Source: Streptomyces sp. NBC_00557 (GTDB taxonomy: Bacteria; Actinomycetota; Actinomycetes; Streptomycetales; Streptomycetaceae). From it: 64,000 nucleotides of DNA. Numbering within the stretch: the first letter of the stretch is position 1; each line of letters opens with the position of its first letter. The translations under genes were made by a program, and so were the position numbers. Positions 16,998 to 24,743 of the stretch are shown piece after piece. Location of the stretch: positions 7,440,001 to 7,504,000 of the forward strand of contig NZ_CP107796.1 in assembly GCF_036345995.1 (NCBI RefSeq). The letters are read 5' to 3'. The notes beneath the pieces are model-generated. The model had not been told where the DNA came from. It saw nothing but the letters and a program-made list of their open reading frames with translations, and did not search any database.

Positions 16998-18749
16998 CTA
17001 CGGCCGCGGCCCGAACGCCTTCAGGAACCGGTCGCGGAAGCGGTCCATCGCCCAGACGGGCGCGTCCGGGGCGGGCTTCAGGCCCTCCGTCCAGCCCCAG
17101 CCGGAGATCCGGTCCAGCACCTTGGGATCGCGGGCGACGAGGGTGACGGGCACGTCCTTGCGGGGGCTGTTCCCGGTGACGGCCGGCACGGGCTGGTGGT
17201 CGCCCAGGAAGACCAGCACCGTGTTCCGGTTGCCGTAGCGGCGCAGGAATCCGACCAGGCTGTTCAGCGAGTACGCGACGGAGTCGCGGTAGGCGGTGCG
17301 CACGCTCTCGGGGGTCTGCCAGACCTCGTCCTGGGTCCTGCCCTCGCTCCTGATCCGCTGGAAGACCGAGCCGTCGCCCAGCTTCGCCCAGTCGACCATG
17401 CGGGGCACGGGCGCCCAGGGATAGTGGCTGGAGGTGAGGATGATCTCCGCCATGAGCGGGCCCCGGCCCGGCTTGCCGAACTCCCGCCGCTGGAAGGTCT
17501 GCAGGGCGAACTGGTCCGGCACCTGGGACCAGCCGAAGTCCGGGCCGCGGTAGTCGAGGTGATGGCCGTCGTAGACGTGGTCCAGGCCGAAGAACCGGCC
17601 CTCCGGCCAGGCCACCAGCACCCCCGGCACGACGCCGACCGTGCGCCAGGCGCCGGTGCTGCGGAAAGCGCCCGTGAGGGTGGTCCGGTCGCTGGAGGTG
17701 AGGGTGCGGAACCGCTGCTGGTTGCTGATCCACAGGCCGGACAGGAAGGTCGAGTGGGCGAGCCAGCTGCCGCCGCCGGTGACCGGCGAGCGCAGCCAGC
17801 CGCTGCGCGCCCGGAACCCGGCGGCCTTGAGGGTGTCGCCGCTCTCCTGGAGGACCTTCTGGATCCGCGGGCCCATCTCCGGGTCCTCGATCGCCGAACG
17901 GCCGTAGCTCTCGACGAACGTGAACAGCACGTCCTTGCCGCGCAGAGCGGTCAGCAACCGGCCGGGCGACGTGTGGGCGAAGGCGTCGTGCGCGGCCTCG
18001 CGCCGGAAGAGGCGGGCGTCCGCGAGGGAGGCGCGGACCTGCGTGGCGCGCTGGCCGAGAAGCCCCGCGTCGAGCGTCGAGGCGACGGGACCGGCGCCCG
18101 TCCGCAGCCCGAACACGACGCAGGTGATCCAGGCGGTGCCCAGCAGCAGGACCACGCGGACCGACCGCGCGCGGTGCCGGACCAGCAGCGTGCTCAGCCG
18201 GAGCGCGGCGCCCGCGGTGAGGACGAGGACGGCGACCGCGAGGCACACGGCGCCGGCGACGGCGGCCAGCTCGCCCGCGCGGCCCGAGGTGTCCCGGACA
18301 TAGTCCGCCGCGTTGCCCAGCAGGCCCCAGTCGAGCACCAGGTCGAAGGGGCGGTACAGCACCGAATAGAAGCCGATGTCCAGGCACTTGACCAGCGTGA
18401 CCAGCCCGATGAGCACGCCGGTGGCCGCCGCCCCGGCCCGCCTCGCCCGCGGCGGCACCACCAGCAGCACGGCGGCGAGCAGGATGCCTTCGGCAGGCAG
18501 CCGCACGAACGCGGCGGGCCCGAGACGGTCGGGCCGGTCCGGCAGCAGCAGTGCGGCGAGCAGCACGGCGACGGCGAGGACGGCCGACCCCACGGCCACA
18601 CCCCGCACCAGGCGGGCCCGCCGTCCGGGCGGCCGGGCGCCGGCAGCCGCTCCCCCCACCGGCCCGGTGCCGCGCTCCGGCTCCGTCGGCCCTGCGTCCG
18701 TCTCGTCGTCCGTGTTCCCCGGCAAGTGACTAGGCGTGTGGTGAGACAC
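16998..18749 (-). CDS. Membrane-anchored sulfatase-superfamily (LtaS-like) protein
   Basis: A 583-residue protein. After a Pro/Arg-rich cytosolic start it has about four or five transmembrane segments (about residues 50-215) and then an extracellular alkaline-phosphatase/sulfatase fold. The metal/nucleophile region is DVLFTFVESYGRSAI, and late motifs are LTSSHYPW and TVLVFLGDHQPV. The nucleophile position appears to be in SYGRSA. This architecture matches phosphoglycerol-transferase/LtaS-like enzymes that modify cell-envelope polymers, but the exact substrate is unknown. GTG 18749 follows AAGGA with good spacing and is preferred to ATG 18806. Confidence 0.85.
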   Translation of the reverse strand: MSHHTPSHLPGNTDDETDAGPTEPERGTGPVGGAAAGARPPGRRARLVRGVAVGSAVLAVAVLLAALLLPDRPDRLGPAAFVRLPAEGILLAAVLLVVPPRARRAGAAATGVLIGLVTLVKCLDIGFYSVLYRPFDLVLDWGLLGNAADYVRDTSGRAGELAAVAGAVCLAVAVLVLTAGAALRLSTLLVRHRARSVRVVLLLGTAWITCVVFGLRTGAGPVASTLDAGLLGQRATQVRASLADARLFRREAAHDAFAHTSPGRLLTALRGKDVLFTFVESYGRSAIEDPEMGPRIQKVLQESGDTLKAAGFRARSGWLRSPVTGGGSWLAHSTFLSGLWISNQQRFRTLTSSDRTTLTGAFRSTGAWRTVGVVPGVLVAWPEGRFFGLDHVYDGHHLDYRGPDFGWSQVPDQFALQTFQRREFGKPGRGPLMAEIILTSSHYPWAPVPRMVDWAKLGDGSVFQRIRSEGRTQDEVWQTPESVRTAYRDSVAYSLNSLVGFLRRYGNRNTVLVFLGDHQPVPAVTGNSPRKDVPVTLVARDPKVLDRISGWGWTEGLKPAPDAPVWAMDRFRDRFLKAFGPRP

Positions 18750-19151
18750 CCGGAGTCCTTCCGTGCGTGGTCCTGTGCCGGTGCGGAAGGTCGGGACCGG
18801 CACCACTCGTCCGACCGACAGTCACCCAACGTAGTCGAACAAGGTCGATCGCGCGCAGAGAGTAGCCCTACGGTGTGGTGCGGGCCGGATACGCCCGGGT
18901 GCCGCCGGCGGTCGGCCGCCACCGCCGCCTCCGCGCGCCGACCGCAGTCACTCTCGCCGCGCTGCCCCCCTCCACGGCGACCGGCTCGCGCGTCACCGGA
19001 GCCACCGCCCCCGTAAGGGAGTTGGCCTCTCCGCAGGGCCCGGGGGAGCGGAGCCACCGGAGTCCGGAAAGTCCTCCCGACGTGCCCTGTCGGGCATCGT
19101 GAGCGGTCGCTAGGCTGACCCGCGGACGACGGAACCGGGAGGAGCACGGAC

Positions 19152-19394
19152 GTGGCCGAGAGCACCATCCAGCAGCACCCGCTCGCGGGCTGGGACAAGC
19201 CGGAGCTGGATCTCAGCAAGGCCGAGTGGCAGTCCAGCAGCCGAGGACTGGGCGATGTCCAGATCGCCTTCGTCGAGGGCTTCATCGCGATGCGCAACAG
19301 CGGCCGTCCGGAGAGCCCATCCCTGATCTTCACGCCCGCGGAATGGGGCGCCTTCGTCTCCGGAGCCCGGGAAGGGGAGTTCGACCTCACCTGA
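19152..19394 (+). CDS. DUF397 domain protein
   Basis: An 80-residue DUF397 protein, with W-x-K-S/A-E-W near the start, VEVA-like QIAFVEGFIAMRNS and LIFTPAEWGAFVSGAREGEFD at the end. GTG 19152 follows GGGAGGAG. DUF397 genes usually sit beside a helix-turn-helix XRE partner (the Scr1/BldB-like two-gene units of Streptomyces). None is adjacent here, so this is an orphan. The about 400-bp spacer before it (18750-19151) shows no other gene, and TAGGCT upstream could serve as a -10. Confidence 0.9.
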   Translation: MAESTIQQHPLAGWDKPELDLSKAEWQSSSRGLGDVQIAFVEGFIAMRNSGRPESPSLIFTPAEWGAFVSGAREGEFDLT

Positions 19395-19788
19395 GCCGGC
19401 ACGGAGGCACGGCGGCGCGAGGACACGGCGGCGCGATCGACGGCACCGGCGCCGGACGCGAGCCGCTCGGACGCCGGCAGCATCGCACCCGGATCCGTGC
19501 CGCGCCGCACCCGCATCCGCGCCGCACCGCCTCCGCCTCGCGCCGCATCCGTGCCGCGCGCCCGCATCGGCACCGGGACGCACCGCACGGTACTCGCACC
19601 GCGCCGCACGGCAGTCAGACCGCACCGCACCACCCCGCGCCGAACCCGTCCCCCGCGGACACCGGCAGCCGAACCGGGTGTGTTCCACGCGGATTTCCGG
19701 ACACGCGACCGGCAGGGACCCGCTGGGGACGCGGCCTGCGTCAGGCTGGCCCGGGCAAGGAGAAGCGTGTGGCGGAAGGTGAGGGACG
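19395..19788. other. Low-complexity intergenic region
   Basis: 394 bp dominated by degenerate CGCAC/CCGCGC strings, especially 19480-19640. Long frames are open on both strands, but they encode only Arg/Pro/His-rich low-complexity sequence and show no domain. The last 30 bp carry AAGGTGAGGGA, the ribosome site of the stress-protein gene. Confidence 0.5.
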
Positions 19789-20691
19789 ATGAGCACTGCG
19801 CCGGTCATCGCCGCGGTCGACGGCTCGGAGGACAGCCTGCGCGCGCTGGAGTGGGCGTCCGACGCCGCCCGCCGTCGCGCCGCACCCCTGCGCGTGGTGC
19901 ACGTACGGCAGTACGCCGCCTGGGGCCAGGCCGACGTGCTGGTCGCCGCGCCGCCCGAGACGGAGGGCGACCCGGTCCTGGACGACGTGCGGGCCCGGTT
20001 CGCCGATCGCGGCGCCGGGCCGGCGGTCGAGTACGTCGCCCTGGAGGGCGTACCGGGCGCCGTGCTGCCCGAACTCGGTGCGGACGCCCAGCTGTTGGTG
20101 CTCGGCTCCCGGGGCCGCGGCGGCTTCGCCAGCCTGCTGCTCGGCTCGAACGGCCTCGCCGCCGCCCGGGACGCGGAGTGCCCGGTCGTCATCGTGCCCC
20201 GGCCCGGCCGCGAGGTGCACGGCGAGGGGCCGGCCGAGCCAGGCCCCCGGGTGGTCGTCGGCCTGCACGCGGACAGCCCCGACGATGCCACCCTCTCCTT
20301 CGCCTTCACCGAGGCCGCCCTGCGCGGCGCCCGTCTCCAGGTGATCGCCGCCTACCCCTGGCCGGTGCAGACCTGGTCCGCGCCCGGCCAGCTCGTGCCG
20401 CCGGTGATCGACCAGGCGGCCGTCGAGGCCGAGACCCGGGTCCTCGCCGAGGGCTTCCTCGCCCCGCACCGCGAACGGCACCCCGACGTCCGCGCCGACG
20501 CCGAGGCGCTGCCCGGCGACGCGGCCGGCCGGCTCGTCGCCGCCTCCAAGGACGCCGAACTGGTCGTCGTCGGCCGGCACCGGCGCCGACTGCTCGCACC
20601 CGCCCGCATGATGGGCTCGGTGACCCAGGCGGTCCTGCTGCACGCGGCCAGCCCCGTCGCGGTGGTGCCCCCGCCGCCGGGCGAGGCCTGA
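19789..20691 (+). CDS. Universal stress protein, tandem UspA domains
   Basis: A 300-residue protein with two Usp folds (about 5-145 and 160-298). Domain 1 begins PVIAAVDGSEDSLRALEWA and carries the ATP-binding signature GSRGRGGFASLLLGSNG (G-x2-G-x9-G-S). Domain 2 has a diverged version, GRHRRRLLAPARMMGSVTQ, so perhaps only one nucleotide site is intact. Tandem Usp proteins are abundant in actinobacteria and linked to hypoxia and dormancy; direct roles are usually unknown. The gene is followed immediately by a minisatellite. Confidence 0.93.
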   Translation: MSTAPVIAAVDGSEDSLRALEWASDAARRRAAPLRVVHVRQYAAWGQADVLVAAPPETEGDPVLDDVRARFADRGAGPAVEYVALEGVPGAVLPELGADAQLLVLGSRGRGGFASLLLGSNGLAAARDAECPVVIVPRPGREVHGEGPAEPGPRVVVGLHADSPDDATLSFAFTEAALRGARLQVIAAYPWPVQTWSAPGQLVPPVIDQAAVEAETRVLAEGFLAPHRERHPDVRADAEALPGDAAGRLVAASKDAELVVVGRHRRRLLAPARMMGSVTQAVLLHAASPVAVVPPPPGEA

Positions 20692-20701
20692 GCGACCCGG
20701 A

Positions 20702-20925
20702 CACGCGCGACCCCGAGCGGCCGGGAGTACGCACGGCCCCGAGGTGCCGGGGGGACGCGCGGCACCGAGCGCCCGGGGCACGCACGGCCCCGAGCGCCCG
20801 GGGCACGCACGGCCCCGAGCGCCCGGGAGCACGTGCGGCCCTGAGCTGCTGGGGGCACGCACGGCCCCGAGCGCCCGGGAGCACGTGCGGCCCCGAACTG
20901 CCGGGAGCACGCGCGGCGTCCCCGG
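20702..20925. repeat. 25-26 bp tandem repeat (about 8 copies)
   Basis: Directly after the universal stress gene, about eight imperfect copies of a 25/26-bp unit run head to tail. The core is ACGCACGGCCCCGAGCGCC followed by CGGG and GCA. Alternate copies differ by CAC/GTG at the unit start, and some repeats are identical. All six frames stay open because stop codons are absent from the unit, so apparent proteins here are artefacts. The rest of 20926-21273 holds no gene and carries the promoter region of the depolymerase. Confidence 0.75.
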
Positions 20926-21273
20926 CCCCGGGCCCTGCGACCACGTCCGTCTGCCGGGCTTCGAGGATGATGCCGGTCTGCCGGGCCTGGGGGACCAGGC
21001 CGGTCTCGGGGCAGGTGGTCCGTGCCCGGCCGCCTTCCGGCCGGGTACGCGGTCCGGCCTCGCCCCGGGTGACACCGCGCATCCTTGGCCAGGCCCTAGC
21101 AGAGCGCGCGGCGCCCCGCAATCCGTCCGGTGCCGACCGGCGCGGGCACGACTGTGGTGCCCCGCGCCATGGTGGCGCAGACCGGGCGTACGTACGGTTC
21201 CGCCACACCCGGCGCTCCCCGCGCCGCCCCGCGCACGAGCGGCCGGGACACGTGTCCTGCGAAGGAGCCGCCC

Positions 21274-22533
21274 ATGCCCCTGCCCCCGTCCGGCGCCGCA
21301 CCCCGAGACCGGCTCGGCGCCCGCCTCCACCGCATCCTGCTACGCCTGCTCGCCGTCGTCGCCGTGGTCGTCGGCACCGCGCTGGCCGGACCCCTGCCCG
21401 CCGCCCAGGCGTCCGTGACGCTCACCAGGGTGAGCGACTTCGGGTCCAACCCCGGCGCCCTCACGATGTACGTCTACCGGCCCGCGTCGCTGCCCGCGCA
21501 CCCGCCGGTGGTCGTCGCCCTGCACGGCTGCACCCAGAACGCGCAGGTCTACGCCGACAACTCCGGCCTGCCCCGGCTCGCCGACCGGGACGGCTTCCTG
21601 CTGGTGTTCGCGGAGACCACCACGGCCAACAACCCGAGCCAGTGCTTCAACTGGTTCCAGGCCGGCGACAACCGGCGCGACCAGGGCGAGGCCCTGTCCA
21701 TCCGGCAGATGGTGAGCCAGGCCGTGACCGCCTACGGCGCCGACCCCCAGCGCGTCTACGTCACCGGTCTGTCCGCGGGCGGCGCCATGACCGCCGTCAT
21801 GCTCGCCACCTACCCCGACGTCTTCTCCGCCGGAGCGGTCGTCGCGGGCCTGCCCTACGACTGCACCAAGGACAACAGCCCCTACACCTGCATGAATCCC
21901 GGTGTCGACCTGAGCCCCGACGCGTGGGCGCAGCGGGTGCGGGACGCCGATCCGTCGTACGCCGGACCCTGGCCGCGCACGGCCATCTGGTACGGCGACC
22001 AGGACACCACCGTCGTCCCGCGCAACGCCATGGAGCTGCGCGACCAGTGGACCGCGCTGCACGGCCTGACCCAGACCCCGAGCCGCACCACGGCCATCGG
22101 TCCCGACGCCACCCGGCAGGACCAGTACCTCGCCGCCGACGGCACCGTCGCCGTCGAGGTCGACAAGGTCCCCGGCATCGGCCACGGCACCCCCGTGGAC
22201 CCGGGTACCGGCACCGAGCAGTGCGGCAGCACGGGCGCGCCCTACTTCCCGGCGTCGATCTGCTCCAGCTACTGGATCGCGCGGTTCTTCGGCCTGGAGA
22301 CCGCCGATCCGGGCGGCGGCGGAGGAGGAGGCGGCGGCGGTGGCGGCAGCGCCTCCTGCTGGACGGCGAGCAACTACGCCCAGGTGCTGGCCGGCAGGGC
22401 CACCACCAGCGGCGGCTACACCTACGCCAAGGGATCCCAGCAGAACATGGGCCTGTACAACACGTTCGTCACCCACACACTCAAGGAGCAGCCCGCGGGT
22501 TACTTCACCATCGCGGACAACGGCTGCCCCTGA
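21274..22533 (+). CDS. Secreted PHA (PHB) depolymerase, type 1 catalytic domain
   Basis: A 419-residue secreted esterase. Signal peptide: basic N-terminus, LLRLLAVVAVVVGTALAG core and an Ala-rich cleavage site near residue 45. The catalytic fold has the oxyanion region VVVALHGCTQNAQVYADNSG, lipase box GLSAGGAM (Ser about 170) and a late His in GIGHGTPVD, typical of the extracellular short-chain PHA depolymerase/Fae1A-like family. A run of about 12 Gly (around 348-360) links to a 60-residue C-terminal domain (SCWTASNYAQVLAGRA onward) with paired Cys, probably a surface or polymer-binding module. AAGGAG lies 6 nt before the ATG. Confidence 0.88.
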   Translation: MPLPPSGAAPRDRLGARLHRILLRLLAVVAVVVGTALAGPLPAAQASVTLTRVSDFGSNPGALTMYVYRPASLPAHPPVVVALHGCTQNAQVYADNSGLPRLADRDGFLLVFAETTTANNPSQCFNWFQAGDNRRDQGEALSIRQMVSQAVTAYGADPQRVYVTGLSAGGAMTAVMLATYPDVFSAGAVVAGLPYDCTKDNSPYTCMNPGVDLSPDAWAQRVRDADPSYAGPWPRTAIWYGDQDTTVVPRNAMELRDQWTALHGLTQTPSRTTAIGPDATRQDQYLAADGTVAVEVDKVPGIGHGTPVDPGTGTEQCGSTGAPYFPASICSSYWIARFFGLETADPGGGGGGGGGGGGSASCWTASNYAQVLAGRATTSGGYTYAKGSQQNMGLYNTFVTHTLKEQPAGYFTIADNGCP

Positions 22534-22666
22534 CGGGTGGTCAGTAGTGCATTCATGGTGGCCGACAACGCTGCCGGGGCCGTCTTCATGGCGGCCCCAC
22601 ACATGTCCGGTGCACCCCCTCCGCCCCTAGCCTCCAGCGCGTCCACCCACAGCCGGAGGAACCCGT

Positions 22667-24082
22667 ATGCCGACCACACCGCACAGACGGCCCATCCGCC
22701 GAACCGCCCTGACCGCACTGTCGCTCACCGCGGCCTGCCTGCTGCTGACCACCCCGGCCACGGCGGCGCCCACCAGCGCACCGGACGGCCACTGCGCCGG
22801 CCGCGCCCAGCTCCGGGTGCCCGGCGCCGCCCGCCAGCAGGCCGACTGCCTGGACGAGCTGACCACCGCCGGCACCGTCGCCACCGGCCACACCGACCCG
22901 GCCGACTACGCCGGACTCACCCCCAGGGACCTGCCCACGCCCAGCGGCGTCCCCGGCATCCAGATCGACGGCTACTTCCCGGACACCTCCACCACCAACA
23001 CCGACCACGGCTGGAACCACGACTCCCAGTTCGTCATCCGCCTGCCCGACCACTGGAACGGCGGCCTGGTCGTCGCCGGCACGCCCGGCAACCGCGAGCA
23101 GTACGCCAACGACAAGGCCGTCTCCGACTGGGTGCTCGCCCGCGGCTACGCCTACGCCGCCACCGACAAGGGCAACACCGGCACCGCCTTCTACCGCGAC
23201 GGCACGCGGCCCGGCGACGCCATAGCCGAATGGAACACCCGCCTCACCCAGCTCACCGGGGCCGCCCGAGCCGTGGTCGCCCAGCGCTACCACCGCCCGC
23301 CCGCCCGCACCATCGCCACCGGCCTGTCCAACGGCGGCTACCTCGTGCGCTGGCAACTGGAGAACCACCCCGAGCTGTACGACGGCGGAGTCGACTGGGA
23401 GGGCACCCTCTGGCGCGCGCAGGGCCCCAACCTGCTCACCTTCCTGCCGCAGGCGCTGCGCCACTACCCGGCGTACGCCGCGGGCGGCCCGGGAGCGGCC
23501 GACGCCGAAGCCGCGCTGCACCGGGCCGGCTTCCCGGCCGGCTCGGAGTTCCTGTGGCCGTACCACTACCAGGTCTACTGGGACCTCACCCAGCGCATCT
23601 ACCGGGAGGAACTCGACCCCGGCTACGACGGCGCCACCGAGGCCGGCACTCCGTTCTGCACCCCCGGCTCACCCGCCTGCGACGCCGACTACGACTACGC
23701 GTCCCGGCCCCCGGCCGTCCACCGCGCCGTCGAGCGCATCGCCCTCACCGGACGCATCGGAAAGCCCCTGATCACCCTCCAGGGGACCCTCGACGTGCTG
23801 CTGCCGATCAGCCAGGACTCCGACGTCTACGCCCGCATGGTCGACGCGGCCGGCCGCGGCTCCCTGCTGCGCTACTACCGCATCGAGGACGGCACGCACA
23901 CCGACTCCCTCGTCGACGCCTTCCCCGGCCGGCTGCGCCCGATGGTGCCCTGCCACCACACGGCCTTCGAAGCCCTGGAGCACTGGATCACCGGGGACGC
24001 ACGCCCGCCCGCCGACCACACCGTCCCGCGCCCGCCCGGCGCGACGGCGGCCGCCTTGCTGACCAGCTGCCCGCTGCGGTGA
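22667..24082 (+). CDS. Secreted tannase/feruloyl-esterase-like alpha/beta hydrolase
   Basis: A 471-residue secreted protein with a signal peptide (RRTALTALSLTAACLLLTTPATAA, cleavage near residue 34). The nucleophile elbow is ATGLSNGGYLVRW (Ser about 222), and a late His lies in EDGTHTDSLVDAFPG. Several Cys (FCTPGSPACD and others) suggest disulfides. The fold resembles tannase/feruloyl esterases and 3-hydroxybutyrate-oligomer hydrolases. Its position 130 nt after a PHA depolymerase favours an oligomer hydrolase that finishes PHB breakdown; this is inference. A TAGCCT -10-like element and a CGGAGGAA ribosome site precede the ATG. Confidence 0.8.
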   Translation: MPTTPHRRPIRRTALTALSLTAACLLLTTPATAAPTSAPDGHCAGRAQLRVPGAARQQADCLDELTTAGTVATGHTDPADYAGLTPRDLPTPSGVPGIQIDGYFPDTSTTNTDHGWNHDSQFVIRLPDHWNGGLVVAGTPGNREQYANDKAVSDWVLARGYAYAATDKGNTGTAFYRDGTRPGDAIAEWNTRLTQLTGAARAVVAQRYHRPPARTIATGLSNGGYLVRWQLENHPELYDGGVDWEGTLWRAQGPNLLTFLPQALRHYPAYAAGGPGAADAEAALHRAGFPAGSEFLWPYHYQVYWDLTQRIYREELDPGYDGATEAGTPFCTPGSPACDADYDYASRPPAVHRAVERIALTGRIGKPLITLQGTLDVLLPISQDSDVYARMVDAAGRGSLLRYYRIEDGTHTDSLVDAFPGRLRPMVPCHHTAFEALEHWITGDARPPADHTVPRPPGATAAALLTSCPLR

Positions 24083-24229
24083 CGGGCTGCGCGGCGGCCC
24101 CGGCGGGGCGCGCCGAGGGGCGCCCGGCGCCGCGCGGCCGGCCGCCACGAGCCCCGCGGCCGAAAGACCGCCGCAGCCTGTGACGGCCCCTTCCCGGCGC
24201 GCCTCGCCGAGCCCACGTACCATGGCCGC

Positions 24230-24727
24230 ATGTCGTTCCTCCGCCGCCGCAGCGCAACCCCTGCCGGACCAGACTTCGACGTGCTGGCCATGGACCCGGG
24301 CGACTGGCCGGGCAACCTCGGCGCGGGCCTGCTGCCCGCCCCCGACGGCACCTGCCAGGGTGTCTTCCTGCGCTACGACCTCTTCGGCGGCCGCGGCCCC
24401 GCCATGATCATCGGCAACCTCCCCGAGGGCTCCCCGGCCCGCGAGGTCGCCGAGGGCGAGATCCCCTTCGAGGTGGGCCAGCTGCTGCTCGCGCTGGAGA
24501 ACGACGAGGAGGTCACCGTCGTCGGCGTCGAGGACACCCCGGTCCTCCAGGGCGACAACCTCCTCATCGTGCGGCGGCTGAAGCTGTCCGAGTCCCGGAT
24601 CTCCTGCGTCCAGTTCGACCGCAGCGACGGCGTCCTCGTCACCATCGCCGCCTGGGACCGCCCCATCACCGATGACCTGTACGCCCTGCTGAAGCCGCTC
24701 CCGGCGGAGCTTTTCCAGCAGGGCTGA
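24230..24727 (+). CDS. Conserved hypothetical protein
   Basis: A 165-residue soluble acidic protein, starting MSFLRRRSATPAGPDFDVLAMDPGDW. I recognise no domain; the alternation of short beta-like segments (VTVVGVEDTPVLQGDNLLIVRRLKL) suggests a compact alpha/beta fold. No signal peptide or membrane segment is present. TACCAT, 6 nt before the ATG, suggests a leaderless start. It lies tail-to-tail with the secreted amidase gene. Confidence 0.8.
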   Translation: MSFLRRRSATPAGPDFDVLAMDPGDWPGNLGAGLLPAPDGTCQGVFLRYDLFGGRGPAMIIGNLPEGSPAREVAEGEIPFEVGQLLLALENDEEVTVVGVEDTPVLQGDNLLIVRRLKLSESRISCVQFDRSDGVLVTIAAWDRPITDDLYALLKPLPAELFQQG

Positions 24728-24743
24728 GGCCGTCCGGCCGCGC

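Noticed and set aside
20700..20930. CRISPR array
   Set aside because: Units are directly adjacent with no unique spacers and no cas genes lie in the window.
19497..22547. A 1016-residue frame across the stress protein and depolymerase
   Set aside because: It is the shadow of two well-supported genes joined through the stop-free minisatellite; no domain is present.
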